DNA from: Flavobacteriaceae bacterium
GTDB taxonomy: Bacteria > Bacteroidota > Bacteroidia > Flavobacteriales > Flavobacteriaceae
Direction of reading: 5' to 3'
Assembly (NCBI GenBank): GCA_016744415.1
Contig: JADGEL010000002.1
Location: 770,405-834,404, forward strand
DNA: 64,000 bases
Notes under the pieces: model-generated
What the model was told of the DNA's origin: nothing
The model's input: the letters and a program-made list of their open reading frames with translations, nothing else
The model's database searches: none
Program-made: the position numbers and the translations under genes
Part shown: positions 28,756-36,589 of the stretch, in pieces
Position numbering within the stretch: position 1 is the stretch's first letter
Layout: each line of letters begins with the position of its first letter

Positions 28756-30219
28756 CTATTTTTGGAGTTTGGTTAATATTGTCTGTGTTTTTTTATAATC
28801 ATCAAAATCTGAACGCACACCGTTTACCTCTTGATACGTTTCATGTCCTTTACCTGCAATCAATAAAATATCTCCTGCAGTTGCTATTGAACAACCCGTT
28901 TTTATAGCTTGCTCTCTATCAACAATTGAAATTGTTTTTTTATAGTTTTGAGCTTCAACCCCAGCCTCCATTTCTTCGATTATGGTTTGTGGGTTTTCGC
29001 TTCTTGGATTGTCGGAAGTAAAGATTGTTTGCCCACTTAAAAATGAAGCAATATGCCCCATTTTTGGACGCTTTTTTTTATCTCTATCTCCACCACAGCC
29101 AACAACAGTTATCACTTTTTCATTTCCAGTTCTGATATCATTTATGGTTTCTAGAACATTTTTTAAAGCATCTGGCGTATGTGCATAATCAACAATTGCC
29201 GTAATATTAGTTGCTGATTTAAAATGTTGAAACCTCCCAGCTACGCTATCCAAAACACTCATCACCCTCAAAGTTTCTAGCTGCTCAAATCCTAATAAAT
29301 CAGCAGTTGCAAAAATTGCTAAGAGGTTATATGCATTGAAACTACCAATCAATTTTGTCCAAACTTCAGATCCATTAATATTTAATAATAATCCTGAAAA
29401 TTGATTTTCCAACACCTTAGCCTTATAATCTGCCATCGACTTTAAAGCATATGTGACTTTTTTTGCTTTGGAATTTTGCAAAAGGAACATTCCGTTTTTA
29501 TCATCAACATTTACCAATGCGAAAGCATCCTTAGACAATTGATCAAAAAACATTTTTTTTACATCTCTATATTCAGCAAAAGTTTTGTGATAATCGAGAT
29601 GATCTTGAGTAAGGTTGGTGAAAATTCCGCCAGAAAAATGCAAACTTTCAGTTCTTTTTTGATGAATTCCGTGAGAACTCACTTCCATAAAACAGTAGGC
29701 AACACCAGCATTAATCATTTCCTGTAAGTAATGATTGATTGAAACAGAATCGGGGGTTGTATGCGTTGCCGCAAACTCTGTTTCATCAACCATTATCTTG
29801 ACAGTGGAAAGCAATCCGACTTTTTTTCCTCCCTTTTTTAATAAGTTATATAACAAGGTTGCAATGGTGGTTTTACCATTGGTTCCTGTAATTCCGATAA
29901 GTTTTAATTTTTGTGATGGGTTATCATAATAATTAGCAGCAATAATTGCCAAAGCCACATTAGAATCCACAACTCGAATGTAGACAACAGTACTGTCTAA
30001 CTTCATTGGAAACACTTCACAAACTATAACAGAGGCTCCTAAATCAATTGCTTTTTGAATGTAGTTGTGTCCATCAACCGTTACGCCTTTTTGTGCTATA
30101 AAAAGATCCCCTGATTCCACTTTTCTAGAATCAAATTCGATTTTAAAAATACTTATATCCGCAGAGCCTACCTCATCCACAACAGCTACTTTGTACAATA
30201 TGTCTTTTAACAATTTCAC
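28756..30219 (-). CDS. murE: UDP-MurNAc-tripeptide synthetase, meso-DAP type
   Basis: A 487-residue Mur ligase. The ATP loop is IGITGTNGKTTIATLLYN; the substrate-specificity motif is TSDNPRSENP, and DNPR indicates meso-diaminopimelate as the added residue. Other conserved blocks are ATHTTPDSV and VDYAHTPDAL. It directly follows ftsI in the operon. No murF is found in the cluster. Confidence 0.95.
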   Translation of the reverse strand: MKLLKDILYKVAVVDEVGSADISIFKIEFDSRKVESGDLFIAQKGVTVDGHNYIQKAIDLGASVIVCEVFPMKLDSTVVYIRVVDSNVALAIIAANYYDNPSQKLKLIGITGTNGKTTIATLLYNLLKKGGKKVGLLSTVKIMVDETEFAATHTTPDSVSINHYLQEMINAGVAYCFMEVSSHGIHQKRTESLHFSGGIFTNLTQDHLDYHKTFAEYRDVKKMFFDQLSKDAFALVNVDDKNGMFLLQNSKAKKVTYALKSMADYKAKVLENQFSGLLLNINGSEVWTKLIGSFNAYNLLAIFATADLLGFEQLETLRVMSVLDSVAGRFQHFKSATNITAIVDYAHTPDALKNVLETINDIRTGNEKVITVVGCGGDRDKKKRPKMGHIASFLSGQTIFTSDNPRSENPQTIIEEMEAGVEAQNYKKTISIVDREQAIKTGCSIATAGDILLIAGKGHETYQEVNGVRSDFDDYKKTQTILTKLQK

Positions 30220-32217
30220 TTATGACAATTCTAATTTAATAATGGTTCCTCTCACTAAAGATTTTCCTGATTGAATGGATTGTTTCTTTACACGACCACT
30301 TCCTTCAAACTCTACTTTCAATCCTAAATTTTCTAATAATGCCACAGCATCCATAGCTATCATCCCTTTTACATTTGGGATTATAGAACTTTGAGTGGCT
30401 TTATTATAGGATTCAAAATCTTGATTTACTGCGTCAATATTTAAGGCTACATTTTCAATTTCTTCTAACACAGGAATGTCTCTATAAATCTTTTGAGCAA
30501 TATCCTTAAACACTGGCCCAGAAACATCTGCACCATAATATCCCTTTTCAAGATTTGGCTTATGGATAACAACTATACATGAGTACTTTGGATTTTTAGC
30601 AGGAAAATATCCAGTAAATGAAGATGTATATCTCCTATTTGTCGACCAATCCTTCATCCAATATTCAACACGAGCCGTACCTGTTTTACCTGCCATAGAA
30701 AAATCTTCAGAATACAACGTTTCTCCTGTACCACGAATTACCACATTCTTCAACATTTCTTGAACCTTATCAATAGTTGCATCTGAGCAAATTTTAGGAT
30801 CGATAACTTCTTTATCAAAAACTTTCACTTTTTTATCCCAAGCACGAATTTCATTTACAAGTCTCGGTTTCACCATCTCACCATTGTTAGCAATGGCATT
30901 ATAAAAGGTAAGAGTTTGCAAAGGGGTTAATCTTAGGTTATAACCATAGGCAATAGAAGGTAACGCATTTTTACTCCACTTATCATCACCAGGAGCAGGG
31001 ATTTCAGGAATTCCCTCGCCCTTTTTAATTGATAAGCCTAAAGTTTTATCAAGGTGCATTTTCTTTAAAGCATCGATAAACACATCCGGATCTTCTCCAA
31101 AGCTTTCATCTATCAACCTCGCAAATCCAATATTTGAAGAAACTTCTAAGGCTCTTGCAGCAGAAATCTCACCATACCCTCCTTTTTTAGAATCATGAAT
31201 ATACCTACCATACATTCTGTATTTACCTTCTCCTGTATCAACCACGGTTCCAGAATCAATTGCCTTTAATTCTAATGCCGCAACCATAGACATTAATTTA
31301 AAAGCCGACCCCGGTTCATGAGATTCGCCAATAGCATAATTCAATCTTTCGTAATATTTTCCTGAAGGAGTTTTTCCTAAATTAGATATTGCTTTTATTT
31401 CTCCCGTCTTGGTTTCCATTACAACAACACAACCATGATCTGCTTCGTAATATTCTAATTGTTTTAATAGCGAATGGTGTGCTATATCCTGAATATTAAC
31501 ATTGATCGTGGTGATAATATCTCTACCGTCTTGAGGCTCAACTTCATTGTTATCATTGATAGGTTTCCATTGCCCTTGAGCAATACGCTGCTTCATTCTC
31601 CAACCAGACTTTCCTCTCAAATAATCTTTAAAAGCACCTTCAATTCCTGGAGCACCTCGATAATCATCATAACCAATTGTCCGTTCAGAAATTTTCCCTA
31701 AAGGATGTTCTCGCTCTGTACTTTGCTCTGCAATAAACCCACCTTTATATACGCCCATATTAAAAATGGGAAACATTTTCATTTCCTGATAATCCAAATA
31801 ACCCAAATCTCGGGTGATTAATAAATACCTGTTTGGTTTTGGCTTTCTATTACGTGCAGTTCTTATTTTTTTAACATAATACGACGGAGTATCTCCCAAC
31901 ATGTTTGCCAACTTTTTAGACAAAGCTTGGATGTTTTCTTCGAACAATTCATTGCTATCTGGCTTTGAAGCGTCAAAACGAATATCATAACGCATCATCG
32001 ATGTTGCCAACAAACTACCATCGTCAGCATAAACATTCCCTCGATTGGCATAAATAGTGTCGTTCTTAATAGTTCGTTCTTCTGAAATGGTGATATACTT
32101 ATCGCCCTCTACATATTGGATATTAAAAAGTTTGAAGATAATTGCAATAAAAAACAGGGTCATGAAGACAAAAACAATATAAGCTCTGTTTAATATGTTC
32201 TTTTTTTCTACTGACAA
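30220..32217 (-). CDS. ftsI: Divisome transpeptidase PBP3 (FtsI) with PASTA domain
   Basis: A 665-residue class B PBP: N-terminal membrane helix (IVFVFMTLFFIAIIFKLF), dimerisation domain, and transpeptidase with SxxK (EPGSAFKLMSM), SxN (VSSNIGF) and KTG (AGKTGTARVE). A single PASTA domain closes the protein (IPNVKGMIAMDAVALLENLGLKVEFEGSG...). It cross-links septal peptidoglycan with FtsW. It stands between ftsL and murE. Confidence 0.95.
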   Translation of the reverse strand: MSVEKKNILNRAYIVFVFMTLFFIAIIFKLFNIQYVEGDKYITISEERTIKNDTIYANRGNVYADDGSLLATSMMRYDIRFDASKPDSNELFEENIQALSKKLANMLGDTPSYYVKKIRTARNRKPKPNRYLLITRDLGYLDYQEMKMFPIFNMGVYKGGFIAEQSTEREHPLGKISERTIGYDDYRGAPGIEGAFKDYLRGKSGWRMKQRIAQGQWKPINDNNEVEPQDGRDIITTINVNIQDIAHHSLLKQLEYYEADHGCVVVMETKTGEIKAISNLGKTPSGKYYERLNYAIGESHEPGSAFKLMSMVAALELKAIDSGTVVDTGEGKYRMYGRYIHDSKKGGYGEISAARALEVSSNIGFARLIDESFGEDPDVFIDALKKMHLDKTLGLSIKKGEGIPEIPAPGDDKWSKNALPSIAYGYNLRLTPLQTLTFYNAIANNGEMVKPRLVNEIRAWDKKVKVFDKEVIDPKICSDATIDKVQEMLKNVVIRGTGETLYSEDFSMAGKTGTARVEYWMKDWSTNRRYTSSFTGYFPAKNPKYSCIVVIHKPNLEKGYYGADVSGPVFKDIAQKIYRDIPVLEEIENVALNIDAVNQDFESYNKATQSSIIPNVKGMIAMDAVALLENLGLKVEFEGSGRVKKQSIQSGKSLVRGTIIKLELS

Positions 32218-32219
32218 TT

Positions 32220-32552
32220 TTACTCTGTTTTTCTAGGTATTACTTTAATTTTTTTTGGTGGGTTATTTGAAGGCAGTAATCCACGAACTGCTACTTTTTT
32301 TTGTACTGCTGATTCTAATTCTAACCGCATTACCTTTGTCCTCGTATCTACAAACTCAGCCTTTAACTCTCGTATCTCATTATTTAACTGAGCAATTCGT
32401 AACACTTTTTTATCTGTAACATGCGCCCTCGAAATCATAAACATTAACAATGCGACAACAAAAATGATAATCCTCCAATTTTTAAAAGCATCCTTACTTA
32501 CTAAGAACTTTCCTTTTAATGCGTTATAAATTCCCTGTTTTATTCTTGACAT
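32220..32552 (-). CDS. ftsL: FtsL-like cell division protein
   Basis: A 110-residue bitopic protein: cytoplasmic segment, one membrane helix (IIIFVVALLMFMIS), and a periplasmic coiled coil (VLRIAQLNNEIRELKAEFVDTRTKVMRLE) with a basic tail. The topology and the place between rsmH and ftsI identify it as the Bacteroidetes FtsL counterpart. It would bind FtsQ and a DivIC-type partner. Sequence alone is not diagnostic. Confidence 0.85.
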   Translation of the reverse strand: MSRIKQGIYNALKGKFLVSKDAFKNWRIIIFVVALLMFMISRAHVTDKKVLRIAQLNNEIRELKAEFVDTRTKVMRLELESAVQKKVAVRGLLPSNNPPKKIKVIPRKTE

Positions 32553-32587
32553 TTTTTCTATTAATCAAGGTGTTTAAAAAAGAAAAT

Positions 32588-32633
32588 GTTATTCCTACTT
32601 ATTTACAATCACACAACTTTTAGTAGGAATAAC
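32588..32633 (-). promoter_or_regulatory. Intercistronic hairpin between rsmH and ftsL
   Basis: Perfect 12-bp arms GTTATTCCTACT (32588-32599) and AGTAGGAATAAC (32622-32633) with a 22-base loop lie in the only sizeable gap of the dcw cluster (32553-32669). No T run follows on the minus strand, so it is more likely an RNA-processing or stability element than a terminator. Confidence 0.5.
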
Positions 32634-32669
32634 AAATTCATCACTTAAATTAACCACACATTAATCGTT

Positions 32670-33590
32670 TTAGTTTTTATCTTGATTTGCTTTTACAGCA
32701 ATTCTCAATTTAGCACTTCGAGCTCTATTGTTTTGTTTTATTTCTTTCTGATTAGGAATAATCATTTTCCCAACCTTTTTTAACGGAACACTAAAATTTC
32801 CATAGAAATCTTTTTCAGGCTCTCCTTTAAACAATCCATTTCTTATAAATCTTTTTACCAACCTATCTTCTAAAGAATGGTACGAAATAACACTCAACCT
32901 ACCATCATCATTCAACAAATCTGGAACTTGCATTAAAAATTCTTCTAACACTTCAATCTCTTGATTTACTTCAATTCGAATTGCTTGAAAAATTTGAGCC
33001 AATATTTTATGCTCTTTTGCTTTTGGCAAAAATTGCTGCAAACATTCTTTTAACTCAAAGCTTGTTTTTATTTTTTGATCCTCTCTGAAGCTCACAATTT
33101 GCTTTGCCAATGCTTTTGCATTTCTTAACTCACCATAATTAAAAAGAACGCTACTTAATTTTTCTTCTGGATACTTATTTACAATTCTCAAAGCAGACAA
33201 TGAATCATTTTGATTCATCCGCATATCTAAATCAGCATTAAATCGAGTAGAAAATCCTCTTTCGGCTTCATCAAACTGATGTGATGACACACCTAGATCT
33301 GCTAGAATTCCATCTACTTTTTTAACTCCATAAAACCGTAAGAACCTTTTTATATATCTAAAATTTTCAGGAATCAACACAAACCGTTCATCTCCTAAAC
33401 TATTTGCTTGCGCATCTACATCCTGATCAAATCCAAACAACTTACCATCACTTCCTAATCTTTTTAATATCTCTTTTGAATGTCCACCACCGCCAAAAGT
33501 CACATCTACATAAATACCATTTGGCTTAATTCCCAACCCGTCAATACTCTCATGGAGCAGCACTGGATTATGATATTCCATCTTCATCAT
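32670..33590 (-). CDS. rsmH: 16S rRNA m4C1402 methyltransferase RsmH
   Basis: A 306-residue SAM-dependent methyltransferase that N4-methylates C1402 in the ribosomal P site. Visible motifs are the N-terminal YHNPVLLHESIDGLGI, the SAM loop VDVTFGGGGHSKEIL, GILADLGVSSHQFDEAERGFS, and SYHSLEDRLVKRFIR. I keep ATG 33590, which has GGAGG five bases upstream and overlaps the mraZ stop by 23 bases; ATG 33581 (MEYHNP) is also possible. Confidence 0.95.
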   Translation of the reverse strand: MMKMEYHNPVLLHESIDGLGIKPNGIYVDVTFGGGGHSKEILKRLGSDGKLFGFDQDVDAQANSLGDERFVLIPENFRYIKRFLRFYGVKKVDGILADLGVSSHQFDEAERGFSTRFNADLDMRMNQNDSLSALRIVNKYPEEKLSSVLFNYGELRNAKALAKQIVSFREDQKIKTSFELKECLQQFLPKAKEHKILAQIFQAIRIEVNQEIEVLEEFLMQVPDLLNDDGRLSVISYHSLEDRLVKRFIRNGLFKGEPEKDFYGNFSVPLKKVGKMIIPNQKEIKQNNRARSAKLRIAVKANQDKN

Positions 33591-34038
33591 TTACGCCTCC
33601 CATAACTTGCTCAGCTAAATCACCAAAATCAACAGTAGCCTCGTTAATTGCCACTTCATATTTGTCTTTATCCCAAATCTCAACAATCCCCACTGCTGAT
33701 GATAAGACCACTTGTTTCGTAATACCTGCGAACTTTTGAAGATCACTCGGAATCAATAACCTACCTGACGCATCCAATTCAACTATCTTCACACCAGCAG
33801 TAAATCTCCTTATAAAATCATTATTCTTTTTTACGAAACGATTTAGTTTATTTACTTTCAACATCATCTCATTCCACTCGGCCATCGGGTACAATTCCAA
33901 ACATTGCTGAAACACAGAACGCTTTAACACAAATCCATCTTGAATCACTGGAGACAACTGCTTTTTTAAAGCAGAAGCCATCATCAAACGTCCTTTAACG
34001 TCTGCTTTACATTCATATGTTCCGATTAGATTGATCAT
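33568..34038 (-). CDS. mraZ: Transcriptional regulator MraZ
   Basis: A 156-residue protein with two SpoVT/AbrB-like halves (GTYECKADVKGRLMMASALKKQL and VKIVELDASGRLLIPSDLQKFAGI). In E. coli MraZ binds direct repeats upstream of its own gene and represses the dcw operon. It is the first gene of the cluster, and a matching triple repeat is present 39-64 bases upstream. Confidence 0.95.
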   Translation of the reverse strand: MINLIGTYECKADVKGRLMMASALKKQLSPVIQDGFVLKRSVFQQCLELYPMAEWNEMMLKVNKLNRFVKKNNDFIRRFTAGVKIVELDASGRLLIPSDLQKFAGITKQVVLSSAVGIVEIWDKDKYEVAINEATVDFGDLAEQVMGGVNDEDGIS

Positions 34039-34076
34039 TTATTTGGTAAATAACAATTTCAAAAATAGAAAAAGTT

Positions 34077-34102
34077 TTCCACTTTTTACCACATTATACC
34101 AC
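34077..34102 (-). promoter_or_regulatory. Probable MraZ box (three direct repeats, 10-bp period)
   Basis: On the minus strand GTGGTA (34102-34097), GTGGTA (34092-34087) and GTGGAA (34082-34077) recur with exactly 10-bp spacing, 39-64 bases upstream of mraZ. E. coli MraZ sites are three TGGGN repeats separated by five bases, so the same period. This supports autoregulation. Confidence 0.7.
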
Positions 34103-34432
34103 TTTGTTAATAACTTTCATCTTTTTAACAATGAACTACTTATATCATTGAATAGCAAGGTGGAGTTATACACGGTATTGAATTGTAGAATTTGATTTAG
34201 CACTTAAATCTGTGTAATGAATTTCAAATTCATTATTGATTCATTAAATAAAAGTTTAAAAGGAGAATTTTATTTTGGTTTCCAGCAAATATAAGAATGA
34301 CATATAGAGGCGCTCCTACTTCAGCAAAAATTCAACCAATATAGATAAATACTTGATTATCAGCAATAATAGAAAGATGAATTTTATACTATTTCTTAAT
34401 CACTTTGCGCAATTTGAGATAAAGGTGTGACT
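34103..34432. other. Non-coding stretch between trmN6 and the mraZ box
   Basis: About 330 bases with no ORF. It holds the dcw promoter region and, at 34164-34176, the string gttatacacggta, which resembles the inner box seen in the cassette spacers at 61780 and 63894. No partner box is found, so this is at best a relic. An imperfect palindrome (TGAATTTCAAATTCA) stands near 34217-34231. Confidence 0.4.
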
Positions 34433-35146
34433 TTACATTTTTAAATAAAACTCCTTAACCAAATCAATATAGTCTTGGGTGTATTTATGACGCTCAATTT
34501 CAATTATCAATTCTGAAAATTTCACTTCAGCTTTTTTGAATGACAATTGAAGCATGCTTCTTTTGATTTGAGAAGATTTAACCCCTCTAACTCTCGTGAC
34601 TCTGTTAGGAAACAAACCGTTAATTTTTGCTAACCCTAAAAAAATGTTTTCAGATTTATATGGGATAATGAATGCACATTCTCCATTTTTAGACAATAAT
34701 TTTGAAACAGCACTTAATAACTCATCAAAAGATAACTTATCTGCCTGTCGCGCCAAAGCACGCTTATCTTCAATTATACCATTCTTGTATGGAGCGCTAA
34801 AAAATGGAGGATTAGAAATGATAAAACCGTATTTATCATCAATTTCATTTGCAAAATCTTGAATGGAAGAATGATAACAAAATAATCGATCTCCCCATTC
34901 TGACTGCTCAAAATTCTCAACAGTCTGCTCAAAAGAGTCTGCTTCAATCTCAACAGCATCAATTACCTCTGCAAATGTTCTTTGAGCCATTTGCAAAGAT
35001 AAAATTCCAGTACCAGATCCAATATCTAAAATACTATTAACATCATTAGGATATGCCCATGCACCCAACAACACGCCATCGGTACCAACTTTCATAGCGC
35101 TTTTATCTTGTTGAATTGTAAATTTTTTAAAATCAAATGAGTTCAT
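34433..35146 (-). CDS. trmN6: tRNA1(Val) (adenine37-N6)-methyltransferase
   Basis: A 237-residue Rossmann methyltransferase with N-terminal FKKFTIQQDKSAMKVGTDGVLLGAWA, SAM loop ILDIGSGTGILSLQMAQR and the adenine-N6 motif IISNPPFF. It matches the YfiC family, which modifies A37 of tRNA-Val. It is a single gene between mraZ and rimM. Confidence 0.9.
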   Translation of the reverse strand: MNSFDFKKFTIQQDKSAMKVGTDGVLLGAWAYPNDVNSILDIGSGTGILSLQMAQRTFAEVIDAVEIEADSFEQTVENFEQSEWGDRLFCYHSSIQDFANEIDDKYGFIISNPPFFSAPYKNGIIEDKRALARQADKLSFDELLSAVSKLLSKNGECAFIIPYKSENIFLGLAKINGLFPNRVTRVRGVKSSQIKRSMLQLSFKKAEVKFSELIIEIERHKYTQDYIDLVKEFYLKM

Positions 35147-35213
35147 AAGGAAAGACCAATATTAAATAAAATTAATATTGTTGCAAAAAATTACACCTTT
35201 TATTTTGACTAAT

Positions 35214-35741
35214 TTATTGTAGATACAAGTCAATCAACCCTTCTGGCGTTTCAACCATCACCTTAGAATTTTTGCGGTCAATTTTTTTGATAAAATGGTC
35301 TATCATAGGAATAAATATTTCTACACCATCTTTATCAACTTCAAAAAGCGGTTGTGCAGTTTTATCGTTTACTCCAACTATTTTTCCGATAGCTCCAAAA
35401 TTCACATCTTCCATTTCAAAACCAATCACCTCATGGTAATAAAATTGATTTCCAGTTAATTTTGGCAACATAGTTAAAGGTAAATAAACCCCCGATTTAA
35501 GAATACCATCTGCATCAGATTCAGAGTCCACACCATCAAATTTGGTGCGTAATTGATTTCCTTTTTGAAGCAAACTTTTTTCAATAAAAAAAGGAATCAA
35601 ATTTGTACCGTGAAGTACAAATACTGATTCCATATTTTCGTATAATTCGGGCTCATCTGTATCTAATTTGATAACAACCTCACCTCTAAAACTGTGTTTC
35701 CGAACGATCTTACCAAGATAAAAACAATCTTCTTTTCGCAT
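35214..35741 (-). CDS. rimM: 16S rRNA processing protein RimM
   Basis: A 175-residue protein with an N-terminal RimM beta barrel (YLGKIVRKHSFRGEVVIKLDTDEPELY) and a C-terminal PRC barrel (FYYHEVIGFEMEDVNFGAIGKIVGVNDKTAQPLFEV). It binds S19 and helps 30S head maturation. It follows rpsP by 17 bases and is probably co-transcribed. Confidence 0.94.
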   Translation of the reverse strand: MRKEDCFYLGKIVRKHSFRGEVVIKLDTDEPELYENMESVFVLHGTNLIPFFIEKSLLQKGNQLRTKFDGVDSESDADGILKSGVYLPLTMLPKLTGNQFYYHEVIGFEMEDVNFGAIGKIVGVNDKTAQPLFEVDKDGVEIFIPMIDHFIKKIDRKNSKVMVETPEGLIDLYLQ

Positions 35742-35758
35742 AATCGTCAGAATTTAAA

Positions 35759-36355
35759 CTACTCTGCAGCTTTCTCTTCAGATGCTTCTTCTGTAGCCTC
35801 CTCAGCAGGAGTTTCTTCAACAACCTCTTCTGTAGCTTCAGCTTTTGCTTTTTCAGCAGCAACCTCAGCTTCTACAGCAACTTGTTCTGCTTTCAATGCC
35901 GCTTCAGCTTCTAAAACAGCAGCTTTACGTTTTTCATTTACCTCTTTTTCCGCATTTAAGGCAGCAGCTTTTGCATCAGCATCAGCTTTAGACAAACCAT
36001 CAACTTTCGCAGAAACTAATCCTGCTTTTTCATCTAACCAAGCTTGAAATTTCTTCTCGGCTTCCTCTTCCGAAAATGCACCTTTTCTTACTCCACCTGC
36101 TAAGTGATGCTTTAACAACACCCCTTTGTAAGATAACAACGCCCTTGCTGTATCTGTAGGTTGCGCTCCATTTTGCAACCATTTTACTGAACCATCAATG
36201 TCCAAATCAATTGTTGCAGGATTTGTATTAGGGTTATAAGTCCCTAATTTTTCCAAATATTTACCATCTCTTTTTGAACGAGCATCTGCTGCTACAATCC
36301 AATAAAATGGTTTTCCTTTTTTACCGTGTCTTTGTAATCTAATTTTTACTGACAT
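35759..36355 (-). CDS. rpsP: 30S ribosomal protein S16 with Ala/Glu-rich extension
   Basis: The first 80-90 residues are S16 (MSVKIRLQRHGKKGKPFYWIVAADARSKRDGKYLEKLGTYNP). The chain then continues to 198 residues with a low-complexity tail rich in Ala, Glu and Lys, probably helical. Most bacterial S16 proteins have 80-90 residues; tailed forms occur in Bacteroidota. S16 binds the 5' domain of 16S rRNA. Confidence 0.95.
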   Translation of the reverse strand: MSVKIRLQRHGKKGKPFYWIVAADARSKRDGKYLEKLGTYNPNTNPATIDLDIDGSVKWLQNGAQPTDTARALLSYKGVLLKHHLAGGVRKGAFSEEEAEKKFQAWLDEKAGLVSAKVDGLSKADADAKAAALNAEKEVNEKRKAAVLEAEAALKAEQVAVEAEVAAEKAKAEATEEVVEETPAEEATEEASEEKAAE

Positions 36356-36401
36356 ATTTTAAATTTTTAAGGTACGCGACCTTGATTATTAATTAAGGGT
36401 G

Positions 36402-36409
36402 CAAATGTA
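36402..36409 (-). promoter_or_regulatory. -7 element of rpsP-rimM
   Basis: Minus-strand TACATTTG matches the -7 consensus and lies 47 bases upstream of the rpsP ATG. A TTG at the optimal distance is not clear. Confidence 0.5.
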
Positions 36410-36589
36410 CAAAATTTAATCAGTATAAATCATCAATATTCTATTGAAATTTTTACAAAATCGCATTAGTCTAACCCTTTGATTTTAGGCGCATTATTTC
36501 ATAGCTGAATTGTTAATAACTAAACCAATAACCTCAACCAAAAAAGTAACAAAAAATACTATTTTTAAAACTTCAAATTCCGACACTAC

